Assembly (NCBI GenBank): GCA_024364735.1
Contig: JAGFNQ010004033.1
Span: 248,001-312,000, forward strand
DNA length: 64,000 bases
Reading direction: 5' to 3'
Source of the DNA: Boesenbergia rotunda
Lineage: Eukaryota; Streptophyta; Magnoliopsida; Zingiberales; Zingiberaceae
A model generated the notes under the pieces. It was not told where the DNA came from. It did not search any database and saw only the letters and a program-made list of their open reading frames with translations. The position numbers were made by a program, and so were the translations under genes. Positions 11,343 through 23,054 of this stretch are shown here, one piece after another (within the stretch, counting starts at the first letter, position 1; the number at the start of each line of letters is the position of its first letter).

Positions 11343-12751
11343 GATTTATGGCAACCCAGTTAAAAAAGTTAAGTTAAATATACAGATAAGTAGGTAAAGT
11401 ACCTAAATTTAATTTCCTCCCCCTGGAAGAAATCTCCCCTTGAGTTTTTCAAAAGTTCGTGGGGTTTTTGAAAAAGTTTCTAAGTCTAAAAGTGAAACTT
11501 TTTTCAGGTTTTCAATACTTAGAAAATTTTCAAGAAAAGATTTTTAAGTTAGAAAACATTTTTTAACAATTATTTTGAGTTGGGTACTTGGAAAATTTTC
11601 AGAAGAATTTTGAACTTTGCACTTAGAAAAATTTTCACCAATCATTTAGAGTAAGTACTTGGAATAATTTTTTAAAGCAAGTAATTTCGAAGATAATTTC
11701 TAAAATACTTAGTTTTTGTACTTTAGAAAATTTTCTAAACTTATTCTGAAGTTTTAACACTTAGAAATATTTTTCAAGCAGTTTAAATACTTAGAAATAT
11801 TTTTCAAGTATAATTTTGAATTTATAACTTAAAAAATTTCCAGAACATTTTCAGAATAAGTACTTAGAAAATTATCTTTCAAAAGGAACTTAAGTACTTA
11901 ACGAACTTTACTTTTTGAAAAAAGATAACAGTTTTTGGAAATTTAATTTTGAAAAAAAATTAAATTTTGAAACCTTCATTTCTCTCTTTTCCAATCTCTC
12001 CCCCTTTGCCATATATCAAAAAATATAGCAAAAAACATGAGTAATCAAAGTAAGATGTTGTATTGAAACCAATTCTACTTTAAACTGGACCAAATTAATT
12101 TGAATTTTCACTTTTGGGTCATGTCTAACCCAATTAGCTACTTACTAATTGTTATAAACAGTTGCTTTTGCTAGGGTTAGTCAAGTTGAGTGATCTGATC
12201 AAGTTAGATTTTTCTAAGCTTGACACTTAACCTGATTACTGTTTAATTGATATTTAGTGCCCCAATTACTGCAGATGCACTGACTTAAAGCATCTTGAAT
12301 CAAGGCAAAGACCTAAGCATCTCAACTCATTCTAGGTTATCAATCGAAAGTACCCTAAGGTGCCTGTGAGATGCTGGCTTCTAGATCTATAGGTGCATGC
12401 AATTCTAGGGTTAGGGCCTAGGCTAAGTCCATTTTGCGAAAAAGCCCTAGTTTTGAAGGGGGTAAGTTTTGGAAAAAAGACTAAGTCGGAAAATCATTTT
12501 AAATAAATAAAGAAAATGATTTTGCAAAAAATAAAACAGTTTAAAAAAAATGTAATTAGAGTAGTCCTATTCTACCAAGCATAACACTAACTTAATAACT
12601 GATAAAAAGCAGATAATTCATCAAGTAAACAACTAGCAACTAGATATGATAAGTGCATAGAAGTCAACTGGTCAAAGTGAGGACTAGCACAGTCAAACAC
12701 AAGTCAAACATCAGTCAATAGTACAATAAAGCAGCTGAAGTCATCTGGAGT
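11343..12751 (-). other. SV3 3' non-coding region
   Basis: A/T-rich. From 11480 to 11920 the motif 'acttagaaaattttc' or close variants recurs about ten times, centred on the palindrome GAAAATTTTC. No gene is visible. Confidence 0.55.
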
Positions 12752-12958
12752 CTAAGAGGAGGGGCCCGGAGGGAAGAATGGACCGGGCTGCCAATTTTGG
12801 AACCAAGACATCATCTCGTCATGTCGGGCCTGATTTGCCTCATGTTCGGCTCGGAGAGCATCCATGTACTCAGTGTGGTGTGCATCTCTCGTCTGGCGGT
12901 CGGCTAGAATAGCTTCCATGTGCTCGTTATGGTAGGCTCGGTTTACATCGTGCTCTGC

Positions 12959-14098
12959 TCAAATCACGTCGACTATCTCGATGTAGTGGGCTTCCTCTTC
13001 CTCTCGGAGGCTATGAATCTCTGTCTGAAGTAGTGTCACTCTCTCGTCGAGCGTCGGCGGCGGGGGCTCGTCCATCTGCTCTCGAATCTCGGCAGCGAGA
13101 TCTGCAACATCGACCTCTACCTCCTCATCGGAATCGATCTGGACTCCGGCTCTCTGACGTCTCCATGATAAAACCCCGGTACCCGAGACATCTATGTCTG
13201 CTAGGGAAAAGTTTCTATACCCAATCTCATCAAATTCAATCATCGAGGTCATCTCTCCGTCGGTAATATCGCGACCGTGATGATGAAGAAGAGAGGTGAT
13301 GATGTGGCAATAAAGGGTGCGTACCCGACCCTGAGTAGTAACACTGGATGCATGTAGAATGGTGTGGAATATGTGAAGTCCAATATCTATGTCTAAGTGT
13401 TGGATCAAAGCATACAGCAGGAAGGTATGGAATGGTCGCATGGTCGCGACGCCCCTAGTGGTCAAGTGTAGGATGCAATGGACTAGAACTCTATAAAGAG
13501 CGTAGTCTTGGACCTGGAGATCTACTGATTGAAACCGACTAACCAAAGGGGCTCGGGTATTTCTATAGAAATATGAATAAAGGGTATTCAGATCAATATG
13601 GGAGTAGGGAGGGGAAAAGGGAGGATCTCTAGGAGGGTAACAGCAAAAAGTGGACTGGGAAGATCGCAGTCCAAGGAATCTGTTAAACAACAAGGGCGTG
13701 ATAGTCAAGGGCATTCCTTGTACAGTGGTGATATAGCTAAGATCATCTTGTCTTACTAGGTTGTTGTAAAATTCTACACATAGGGTCGTATTCACAGGAT
13801 GAGTGCCGAAAACAAGTCGATCAAGTTGATAGAAATTGATGACGCCCATAGCTACTGGACAAGATTGAGTGAAAAACTGCCTATTTAAGAAGCTTGTCTT
13901 GATAGGTTTATAGGTCGTTCTAGCGAATTTATTGAAAAGTTCTATGGTCAAAAACCTAGGGTCAAGGCTAGGCTCGGTCCTGGGGTTGGGTTGAATAGTA
14001 CGGCATTTTCTAAAAGTCATAACAAGGAACATGCATTTAGCGAAATAGCTAAAAAGAATTAATTATAAATGCATGAAAAATTGATACCGGGTAGCCAT
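12959..14098 (-). CDS. SV3 ORF3, extra Sirevirus gene with intron
   Basis: Reading from 14098, an 11-nt first exon (ATG, two codons, two bases) ends at a GT donor (intron 14087-14010), and exon 2 runs from 14009 to a TGA at 12959-12961. The spliced frame is 353 residues. Its central part aligns by eye with ORF3 of SV6. Shared landmarks are an E-F-Y-N-N-L motif, a Tyr after an Asp or Ala-Asp followed by a short hydrophobic run ending in a Cys-Ile pair, R-P-F/Y-H, then a hydrophobic helix and an I-F/Q-x-I-L motif. The C-terminus is acidic, then coiled-coil-like. The same frame stays open for 68 codons after the TGA, to a TAG at 12752-12754, so the TGA may be a premature stop. The function is unknown. 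The family resembles the domain I recall as a plant 'putative transposon protein' in Pfam, but that needs a search. No signal peptide or membrane span is evident. Confidence 0.75.
14010..14087 (-). other. Predicted intron of SV3 ORF3
   Basis: 78 bp, GTATCA donor and 'acttttag' acceptor followed by AAAA, on the minus strand. It falls after codon 3 plus two bases (phase 2). The intron predicted in SV6 ORF3 (55923-56188) has the same position, phase and acceptor context. Confidence 0.7.
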
Positions 14099-14221
14099 TC
14101 AGGGAGGCATGATTGAAGTGGAACGTTCGAGGGCACGAGAGGGTCGTTCGGGCACCTTGGGAGGAGAAGAGTTGGAGAAGAGAGTTTGTTTTGGGGTGGC
14201 AAATGAAGGGGGTTTCGGTGT

Positions 14222-14232
14222 CTTTATATAGG
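14222..14232 (-). promoter_or_regulatory. TATA box upstream of SV3 ORF3
   Basis: CTATATAAAGA on the minus strand, about 125 bp before the ORF3 ATG and directly downstream of GC palindromes. The palindrome-then-TATA order is the one in the LTR of the same element (10760 to 10427). Confidence 0.6.
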
Positions 14233-14239
14233 GGTTGGT

Positions 14240-14500
14240 CGGGCGCCTGGAGTCAGGCGTAAACTGCCAAATGAAGATTTTCCGATTTTGACACTGTCCT
14301 TGGGGGCGCCTGTGAGGACCCGGGCGCCTGGAGTCAGCTGCCATGCGTGGCAGCTTTTGCTGCCTCGAATTGACATAAAGGTCTAAGCGCCCGATAGATC
14401 TCGGGCGCCTAGCATAGCTAGGTATTGACAGCTTTTGTTGTCTTGGTCGAAGAGAAGGTGAGGGGGGGGGGGAGCCCGAGGGGTCACGGGCGCCCGAGCT
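14240..14500 (-). repeat. GGGCGCC palindrome cluster upstream of ORF3
   Basis: At least six GGGCGCC or GGCGCC cores (for example 14247, 14306, 14320, 14390, 14402, 14488), some as larger inverted repeats such as GCCCGATAGATCTCGGGC. They match the LTR palindromes of the same element. Confidence 0.7.
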
Positions 14501-14509
14501 GGCCATTGT

Positions 14510-15300
14510 TTGACTATTGACTAGTTTGACTAGGTTTGACTATTTTGACCTGGTTTGACTCTAATGACCAACAATCAATTCAATTCAACTCAATGTTTTT
14601 ATTTGACAACATTACAGAAATCAGATTTTGAATCAGCTTAAGTCCTAACTATCTCACCCGGTATATAGTTATCAATCACGTTAACTTATGGGTTTTTGTA
14701 AGATAGTTTTTAATAGAAGTAAAGATTTTATTTTGAAAAACTATGATTAGTTTTGAAAAATTAACTTAATTTTGAAAAACCAATTAATTAAAAAAATTAT
14801 TTTTGAAAACAATGGTTAAATCTAAGATTAATTGAAATCTGTGTTAGATTCAAATCTGACAATAGTAAAGTAAATTTGGTTTTCAATAATCGACTTCCAA
14901 GTCTTGGCGAGGCACTAGGCCTTCTTTGGCCGTAGCCTTATTGGATCATCAACCCTTTCCTTGACAAAGCCTTTTATTGAAAATCCATTTTCAAGTTACT
15001 CCTTGAAAGATTTTGGTCTAACTAGTTTAGGTCTTGGATTGGTAGCTTCGGCTAGTTTTGCCAAAATGGCTTCCCTAACGTACTATCATCCCACCTCCAC
15101 CCAATACTATGTTATTCAAATTTTAGTTAATCGGTTTAGTCCTTAATCTAACCAGTCCTAGGTCTAAGCATGGTAAATTGCAAAAAATAAATAAACAAGC
15201 AATCATGCAATTTTACAATAAGAAAAAGAGTTTATTTAACTATAAAAATGGTTTTTAAGTTGGCTCCCCCTGGACTAAAGCCACAGTAATGATTAGGCAA
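14510..15300. other. SV3 spacer between gag and ORF3 promoter
   Basis: No readable protein. This is where pol would be in a complete Sirevirus. It starts with TTGACT-type repeats (14510-14560), then A/T-rich sequence. Confidence 0.5.
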
Positions 15301-16876
15301 GATATGAATCTTGTCCTTGGGGATCCAATACTGGTTTGGTCCAGCTTGGTTGTTCAGGCAAAGTTTGGGTTCCATGCCTGAACTTTGGGTCTAGACTGAT
15401 TCAGTACAGCATAATATGACCTTTGTCTAGCCTTGGTTCGATTCCCTAACCCGGATCGATTTAGAAGGGACTTCTGTTTTCCAAGGATCATATCAAGACC
15501 CTTGGAACCCGAAGTGAATCGTTCCAAAGCTGCTCTAAGGTCCTTGCCTTGAGTTTTCAAGAAGGAGTTTTCTTTCTAAAGTTTTTCAACTTGAGTAGAT
15601 GTTCCTTCTTGAACTTTCTCAGTTAAGGATCTAGAGTCAGCACCCTCTTTCAGGAGTTTTACTTCCTGTCGGAGAGACTCGACTCGAATTTTGGCTTTTG
15701 CCAAGTTACTAGATAGGTATGCAATGAATTCAACTAATTCAGCTTTTGAATAACCACTTACAATTATTTTGCTGTCTTCCGAAATGGTGAGCTTTCCGTC
15801 GTCCGGTTCCGATTCTGATCCGGTTTCGATTTCTTCCGAAGCAGTCAGGGCGAGCAGGTTCGATTGTGGGGCCTCTTCTTCTTCTTCGGATGAAGACTCG
15901 TCCCACGTTGCTTGAAGGGCCTTCTTCCTTCTTGTCTTCTTGGCTTCTTTCAGATTAGGGCACTCCGATTTGAAGTGTCCCTTCTTGTTGCATTCGAAGC
16001 AGGTCACACTTGATTTGTTCTTAGATGGTTCAGCCGGATCCTCCTTTTTTTGGCTGGCTTTTCTTCTATTAGTCTGATTCATCAATTCTTTGTAGTAGTC
16101 CCGGGCTAGCTGAACAAGCTTGGGTCAATCCCCTTCGCTGTCTTCTGAGTCTGAGTCCGAGTCAGACTCGGGTGCAGGTTGAGGCTTCTTCTTGACCACC
16201 TTTCCTGTTTTGCCTGCAACAAAAGTAATGCCTTTCTCGGCTATGGTGCAGTTAGTCTGCTCATGTAATTCAAGTTCAAAAAATAACTCATCTAATTTAA
16301 TTTTGGAAAGATCCCTTGAAACTTTGTACGCATCTACCATAGATGCCCACAAAGTATTTCTCGGGAAAGCGTTAAGGGTATACCTAATCAGGTCACGGTT
16401 TTCTACCTTGTGACCGATTGTATGCAGACCGTTCATCAACTCCTGGATTCTGGCGTGGAGCTGGGCTGCTGATTCGCCGTCGTTCATTTTGATGGTGTAT
16501 AGTTTATTTAGCAATAGGTCCCTCTTGCTGATTCGGGTGTTGGAGGTACCTTCGTGCAATTCAATTAACTTACCCCAGAGTTCCTTTGCACTGTTGAATG
16601 GTCTCACCCGATTCAGCTCTTCTTTGGTTATACCGCATTGGAGTGTCTGGGTTGCTTTAGCATCAGGCTTGGTTTTTTTTTCAGTGAGGCGTCCCATTCG
16701 GTGTAAGGTTGTGCCACTCCTTCAGCATTTTTCGGGATTTCCAGACCAGATTGGATTATGATCCACATGTCCACCTGAGTTTTCAGGTGGACTTCCATCC
16801 GACTCTTCCAGTAGGAGAAGTCCTCCCCACTGAAGAGTGGTGGTATGACTGTACTGAAACCCTCTTGCATGGCCAT
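15300..16876 (-). pseudogene. SV3 gag, broken
   Basis: The start at 16876 gives the Sirevirus gag N-terminus (G-F-S-T-V-x-P-P-L-F then Y-W-K-S-R-M). After about 65 codons the frame breaks at a run of nine A residues (minus strand, 16681-16673). The following frame carries L-Q-C-G, L-W-x-K-L-I-E-L-H-E-G-T and N-R-D-L-I-R-Y (a UBN2-type gag core) until a TGA at 16125-16127. The same frame resumes with a CCHC knuckle C-F-E-C-N-K-K-G-H-F-K-S-E-C (about 15999-15958), an acidic stretch and a coiled coil to a TAG at 15576. It resumes again to 15354 with the G-S-K-G-L-D motif seen in SV5. One frameshift and two stops make it non-functional as it stands. Gag forms the particle shell and the knuckle binds RNA. 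Confidence 0.85.
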
Positions 16877-17090
16877 TTAGAAATCACTGAGATAACAAAA
16901 AAAAACAAAAACTGTCCCAAGACTTGGTCTTGGATTAGTAGTGCGGGATTAAAATAGTTAAAACGAAACGATCGAGTGGTGTTGCACCAGCCTCGATTAA
17001 CGATAAAAATTCGATCGAAAAAGTAAAAAAACTTCGAAAAAATCCGAAAAACTCCCAAATTGGTGGTTGCACGAAATTTGAGCTACCCCG

Positions 17091-17102
17091 CTCTGATACC
17101 AC
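17091..17102 (-). other. Primer binding site of SV3
   Basis: Plus 'ctctgataccac' is the complement of GTGGTATCAGAG, abutting the right LTR. Confidence 0.85.
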
Positions 17103-17103
17103 T

Positions 17104-18468
17104 TGTTGGATCGAGAAAAATGATAGAGGGGGGGGGTGAATATCGTTAAAATCTTTTTCGGATTAAGGAAAGATAAAACGCAGCGGAAAACACAACAATC
17201 ACACAAAGAACACAAGTCTTTTACATGGTTCGGAGTCGCGGTCGCTCCTACTTCAAGGCCCACGGTTCTTGACCGTTTACTGCGCCCAATTCTATAATCG
17301 CGCAAAGGTTTATAGATTTTAATACATGAATATTGCAGTAAATAAAAGAAGTACACTTTTCATTACCGACACCCTGATGTGGATCGTACTTCGGAGCAGA
17401 CGGTCGTCGTCGGCACTGGAATGTCGAGATCGGAGTTTGCCGGAGCAGAGCGCTTGAACGAAAAGCTTAGAGGCGTTAGAAAGTTGTGTTTTTAAAGCCT
17501 TGGGGTCGAGCCCCTCTTATAGTGCTCTTGGGGGTGCCTGATTCGCTGGGGGCGCCTGACACGTGCCTTCAGATCAGAGAAACTTCATCCGCAGCTTAGT
17601 CAGCGCTTATCCCCTTCGAATCGGCCTCTGGAGCTGACTGGGGCGCCCGGGACCTCCTGGGCGCCCAGCTTGACTTAGTCCATTGGCTTCGTGGTTGATT
17701 TTGCTTCGACTACGTCTTTGGCTTTGACCTTGGGCGCCCGGGATCTCCCGGGTGCCAGCCCAGTATGGTTTCGAAGTGATTCTTGCTTCTTTGCTTGTTT
17801 GGCTTTGACCTTGGGCGCCCGGGACCTCCCAGGTGCCTAGCCCAGCTGCCTGCCCCTCTCCTTTGGGCATTCTGAGCTGCAGAAAACACACTCCTTCGGT
17901 CCCTGCATCCAAGGTTAGTTCCAAAACAACCAATGCAAGAATATTAGTTAATATTTACAGCCGTAGCTGACTTGGTTCTAACTTCGGGTCTCCCAAATTG
18001 AACCCTAGGTCGAACCGACGCCTACTGTTCCCTCGACGGGGAACGCGTCCTCACCTACTCCTCTCAGGAGAGTTTACCTTTTGCCAACCGGCTCCTCCGG
18101 TTGGACTTTTGCCCGATCCACCTGACCAGGTCTTCGTGCCCAGTCCTCGACCAAGACTTCGTGCCCACCTTCCGAGCAGGTCTTCGGTGCCCAGCCCCTT
18201 GCCAGGACTTCGTGCCCAGTCCTCGACCAGGACTTCGTGCCCAGTCCTCGACCAGGACTTCGTGCCCACCTTCCGAGCAGGTCTTCGGTGCCCAGCCCCT
18301 TGACCAGGTCTTCTTTGCCCAGCCCTTTGCCAGGACTTCTTGCCTAGTGTACCTGGGACTTCTTCCTGCACACTTAGTAAACACATTAGACAACAATAAC
18401 ATCTTAACTCTTGAACCCTTTGCCATTATCAAAACCCAGGTTTGGCTTAGGTGCTGCCTGCACCAACA
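17104..18468 (-). repeat. SV3 5' LTR (right copy)
   Basis: 1365 bp, close to the left copy. The TATA position reads 'ctcttata' (17514-17521), slightly degraded. The array at 18120-18345 has about two more units than the left LTR. Multi-frame open reading through the array reflects its repeat structure. Confidence 0.9.
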
Positions 18469-19246
18469 CCAACTCCTCCTCATGGTCCCTATCTTAGCCC
18501 AATAAAGTCTCATAAGAGTCATGATAAAAGGTCGGATTAATTAAGGAATTAATTTGGGATTAATTAATTTATTAATCTCAAATTAATTAAAGAATTAATC
18601 ATGGAATAATTAAAGGAATTAATCTTGGATTAATTAAATTATTCTATATAAAATTTTGGATGAAATAATTAAAGGAATTAATCTTGGATTAATTAAGGAA
18701 TTATTCTACATATAAATTTTTTGGAATCAATCCATATTTAATTGGAAATTTTTTCCAATTAAACATAACTAATCCCCTATATAAACCCCACATCTCTCTC
18801 TCCCTCAATCTAATCTTGCTTCTCCTCTCTAACCTAGGCGCCGATGACAAGGGAAGAATAGGATCACCTCTACTTCTCTTTTCTTGGTTTCTTCCCTCCT
18901 TCAAGATTGCTGTCAATCACAGAACAAGGGAGGATCTTTCTTCATCCCTTGGTGGTGCACGACAAGAAGAGAAGAAGGCGAAACGGGCGGCGCAAGTGGT
19001 GGAGGTCGGCGCAGGCGGTGGAGGTGAAGAGAAACTATACTTCTCTTATTCTCCCAATCTCCTCTCCTACTTGCACTGCTGCGGACGCCCAAAAGGCAAG
19101 GAGAATCCTTCTTCTCCTTTGTGGCACGCGAAAATAGAGAAGAGCGGAGATTAGGGCACCGATGAGGGGAGCTTTTCCTTTTGGTGTTTGTCGCAGGAAA
19201 AAGGAAGGGCTGCGCGAGAGTTTTTCTTCCTTGTGGTGTTGCTGCC
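18469..19246 (+). repeat. AN1 3' LTR, middle piece
   Basis: Begins with the CCAAC duplication and continues the LTR at the position equal to 5' LTR base about 3420. It carries the TATA box at 18778-18785 and ends with CTGCC, the target duplication of the next insertion. Confidence 0.9.
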
Positions 19247-20907
19247 TGATGCCCGCGTGTCGTACCACGAGTATCAAATACAATTAAAGTATCGAACTCC
19301 TCTAAACTAATGTAGTATAGAGTGACTCGAGTCGTCTCCCAACGAATGTAATTGATACATGATAAACCTTAAGATCGTATGTTATTGCTTTTGGGTTTTA
19401 GATATTGAACTGGGGTTTGGATTTGAACATTAAGACTACGAAAAGAAATAGTGAAGCAAGTATGAAATCTAGTTCTAATTAATGAAAGACAATGCAGGTA
19501 AGGAAATCTAAATTAACCTAACTACAATTGCAGAAAAGAAAAGGACAACTTGAAATTAAGCATTAACAAAACTAAACATGGAACAAAACCTACAACATTA
19601 AAGAGATCTAATTTGACCTAACCTATTGCATTTAAATGAAGACATGTAACTTGAAGCAATAGAAAGAGCAATACAAAACAAAAGTTAAGCAACTAAGAAA
19701 CATCACAATTGAAGGTAACTGTTGAAGGGGCATTTGACCGAACACAAGATAGGCATGCTAAAAATTGATTCAAGTACGTGCAATTTGATATGGGAAAGAT
19801 CTATCCAATACAAACATTCAACAATCTATCACAACATTCATCAATTAAGAACAATCAACAATCACTATCAACACAATCTGATGAAGAAGCTGTTGGCTGT
19901 GAAGAGTGAGCTCCGACCGGTTGATGAAGATGATCCCGGATCTGATGAAGGCTGGATGAAGAGCTGCTGATCAGCTAAAAGAAAGAACTGCTGTAAAGGA
20001 ATGCTATGAAAGAATTGCTGTAATGGAATGTTGTGAAAGAATTGTTGTAAAGAAGTGGATGCCGGATCAGTTGGCGTCTAGGGTTCCCTGATGAAGTTTG
20101 CGTCTGGATGAAGAAGGAAGGTGGATGATCACCTCCTAATCCTGCCCTCCCTCCACCCGAGAGAGAACTGGATAGAAAGTCGACCGGCCGGAGGAGAAGA
20201 GGAGATGGTAGGAGGTCAGCTAGGGTTCGAACCCCGGGCCCTAGCTTGTGCGATGGCGTGCGTTCTGCTTGGTGTTGGTGGCCGACGGTGAAGGTGGATG
20301 ATCGCCTCCTAATCCTGCCCTCCCTCCACCCGAGAGAGAGCTGGATAGAAAGTCGACCGGCCGGCGGCGGAAAGATGGAGAACAGTCGCCGGACTTGGTG
20401 GAGGAAATGGAGAAGGTGAAGAGAGGATCGATCGGGGTCGAGCCGATGGAGAAGAGAGTTCCCCCCAGAGCCCTCTAGGTTCCTCCCTTTGTGTGCGTGG
20501 GTTCAGCCCATGGATGAGTTTGGCCCAGAGCTCACAGCTCAGCCCTTGAGTTCAGTTTCTTCAGCCCAAGACTCTGATTTCTTCAGCCCAGGACTTTGAT
20601 TCTTCAGCCCAGCAGCCCCATCCAGGAGTTCGGCCCAGCTCAGTCCAGTCCAGCCTCTTCTTGGGTCCAAATTGGGTTGGCCGAATTGAACCATCTTCAT
20701 TTGAATTGAACCAAGCCTTGGTCCAAGGTCCAATCTTTAACTCCCTACAAAAATCATGAGATAATACCAAAATTTAGAGGAAATTATAATGAGCTCCGAA
20801 AATAGATCCTAATCGTAAAATATGATATAAACATCATTTAAACGTACGAGAGGATAAAATATGTTAAATAAATGAGCAAATGTAATGACATAAAATGCCA
20901 GTTATCA
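19247..20907 (-). mobile_element. Solo LTR of an unassigned element
   Basis: 1661 bp, reading TGATAACTGGCATTTTATG to ...CGGGCATCA on the minus strand. It has TG/CA ends and a perfect 5-bp duplication CTGCC on both sides (19242-19246, 20908-20912), with no internal coding sequence. It contains a duplicated segment of about 85 bp (20112-20196 and 20288-20372, sharing 'cctcctaatcctgccctccc') and short tandem units 'gaa(c/t)tg(c/t)tgtaa' at 19985-20055. The lineage is not recognised. Confidence 0.8.
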
Positions 20908-21547
20908 CTGCCGCGAGATAGGAAGAAGATAGAGAGGTTGGCGTGGGCTGTGGTGAAGGAGAGGAGCTTGTCCTCTTGACCTCACCATCATCTTCTTCAA
21001 GGGCCGCCGGTTGGGAAGCAAAACCCTAACCCTAGGTTTTTGCGACTTGGCGCAAGGAGAAGGAGAAAAGTGAAGGGATTGATTCAAGGCCTTGGTGACT
21101 CTGCATCTTGGTAGCTCGTCGCCCACACGACGTCCAGGAGGGGAGGGTCATAAGATAGAAGACTGCGAGGTAAACGACGAGGTATATTTCTCCTGGGCTC
21201 AGTTTTCTTTATGCTTTGTTTTATTGTGCCATGCTTTATCTAGCTCGTCATTTCATGTGTGTTAAATTATTATTTTGATTTGAAATCTTAGATAATAATA
21301 ATTAATTGGACCTCGAAGATAAGCATAAAATCCGACGATCCAAATCGCCGTCTTTTCCGCGGTTAGTTAATCCGGAAAGTTACAAAGCCTTTTGGCTAAG
21401 TTGTGACTTGGACTAATTAACACGACGACGAATCGGTCGTTATAGGGATGAGTCTCTATTCGGATTAAATTTTTAATCTGTGGACATAGAGAAGTCTCTC
21501 AAAAACGACCACGTGGTTGTCTTGGAAACCGTCAAGCCATACCTACA
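20908..21547 (+). repeat. AN1 3' LTR, last piece
   Basis: Resumes at 'ctgccgcgagatagg', equal to 5' LTR about 4191, and ends CCATACCTACA, followed by the CTTCC target duplication. Confidence 0.9.
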
Positions 21548-23053
21548 CTTCCTTGGTCTTTGGCCTATAACATATCCCGACTTTGTTGTAAATGACTCTT
21601 TGACTATTTATTATCATATTAAGGTTGCTAGAGCCAACTTGAAACTTTCTAAGTGCCTTGGTTAGGTTTTCTACCTTTTTTCTTAGTTCCTTATTTTCAT
21701 TTTCAAGACATGAATCATTTGACATAATAGAAGATGCATGCAAATCATCCTTAAGTTTCATGGATTCTACTTTAAACATGGAAACTTCATCCATTAATTC
21801 TTTAATTTTACTCCTAGCCTTTGCCAAATCAACATTTGTACTAGTAATAATTTTGACAAGAGTAGAGGAGGATAAGCTATATACCTCACTTACTGATGCC
21901 TCAGATTCGGATGATGCTGAGACATCACTTTCATCTTTACTACTTGAACTCCTTTCATCATCAGATGACTCCAAGTTGTCCACTCCCATTAGTGTGAAGT
22001 GTGACACATGATCTTCCTCCTCCTCCGAAGACGATGGATCAACCCATGTAGCTTTTAGGCTTGTGACACTTTTCCCCTTTTCTTTTGACTTCCTCTTCTC
22101 ACTCTTCTTCTTTTCTTCCTTCTTGTCATCTCTTTTCTTGAGTTGTGGGCACTCATTCTTCATGTGGCCCTCTTGGTGGCAATTGTAGCAAATGATGTCT
22201 TTGCCTTTTCTCTTGCTTCTTGACCCTTTCCTACCATAAGACTTGTTAGAGAAATTTTTAAATGCTCTTCTCATTTTCTTTACCATGTAAGCCTCTTGGC
22301 CACTATCCATAGAAGCACTAGACCCCTCCGATTCGGATGATGAGGAGTAGATCACCTTCTTCTTCTCTTTCTTCTATTTCTTCTCCTTTTCTACAATGAA
22401 TGCTACACCTTTTTCTTTGGAAGAGATGTTAGCTTGCTCATGTAATTCAAATTCATAAAACAAATCATCTAACTTTACCATTGAAAGATCCCTTGATACT
22501 TTGTAGGCATCAACCATTGATGCCCACAATGTGGTCCTAGGAAATGATTGTAAAACATACCTCACGAGATCTCGATTTTTCACCTTCTCACCAAGTACAT
22601 GTAGCTCATTGATGATTTCCTTTACTCTTCCATGTAATGGCTAACCGTCTCGTTGGTCTTCATTGATAGTGATTGTAGTTGAGCCACCAAGAGGTCATTC
22701 TTTGCCCTCTTTGACTCATTTGATCCTTCGTTGTGATCAACGAGTTTCTCTTATAATTCCTTAGGGCTCTTGAAAGGCCCCACCTTGTTGAGTTGCTTCT
22801 TTGACAATCCGCATTGAAGTGTTGTGGTGGCCTTGGCATTTGTTTGCGCCTTCTTCATGACTTCCTTTGGCCAAGTTCTCATTGGTAGTGACTCTCCTGT
22901 TTCGTTGACAGGTGTGTCAAAACCATCTACAACACTCATCCAATTCTCAATGTCATTCATCAAATAGTATTCCATCCTACCTTTCCAATAGGCAAAGTCG
23001 TTTCCATCGAAGAATGGAGGCCTTACGGTGCTATAGCTCTCTTGAAACACCAT
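21548..23053 (-). pseudogene. SV2 gag, broken
   Basis: Minus-strand Sirevirus gag. The N-terminal part (23053-22751) has S-T-V-R-P-P-F-F-D-G and F-A-Y-W-K-G-R-M. After a frameshift between 22751 and 22583, the core N-R-D-L-V-R-Y-V-L and S-M-V-D-A-Y-K-V-S-R-D-L-S follows. A stop lies at 22374-22376. The same frame then carries a Ser/Glu-rich stretch, a CCHC knuckle C-Y-N-C-H-Q-E-G-H-M-K-N-E-C (about 22193-22152), a Lys-rich region and a long acidic and coiled-coil C-terminus. At 21548 the frame is interrupted by AN1; it continues in frame at 2549 with the gag/protease fragment. Confidence 0.85.
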
Positions 23054-23054
23054 T

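Larger units (their letters stand above)
10016..18468 (-). mobile_element. SV3: Sirevirus with gag and ORF3 but no pol
   Basis: A complete insertion with both LTRs, flanked by the perfect 5-bp duplication CCAAC (10011-10015 and 18469-18473) inside the AN1 3' LTR. In element order (right to left) it has LTR 18468-17104, primer site, gag 16876-15300, a non-coding spacer, a palindrome array with TATA box, spliced ORF3 14098-12959, a 3' A/T-rich region, purine tract and LTR 11328-10016. No protease, integrase, RT or RNase H is visible. The element therefore either lost pol after insertion or was mobilised in trans; both LTRs and the duplication being intact favours trans-mobilisation. Confidence 0.9.
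2555..21547 (+). mobile_element. AN1: degraded Angela/Tork-like copia element, hosting two insertions
   Basis: The LTRs start TGTTAGGATG and end CCATACCTACA, and the element is flanked by a perfect 5-bp target duplication CTTCC (2550-2554 and 21548-21552). It sits inside the gag/protease region of SV2. The internal part (4832-9148) holds heavily mutated gag, protease and RNase H remnants in plus orientation. The 3' LTR is broken into three pieces by SV3 (10016-18468) and a solo LTR (19247-20907). The degraded coding region and the insertions it hosts show that AN1 is older than both. Confidence 0.9.

Noticed and set aside
16673..16681. Programmed frameshift at the A9 run in SV3 gag
   Set aside because: Two further stops interrupt the same gag and SV6 has gag and pol in one frame, so a simple indel is the better reading.
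18064..18522. Overlapping open frames on both strands
   Set aside because: Produced by the short tandem repeats of the SV3 LTR; no codon bias or domain, and the same region in the left LTR differs in unit number.
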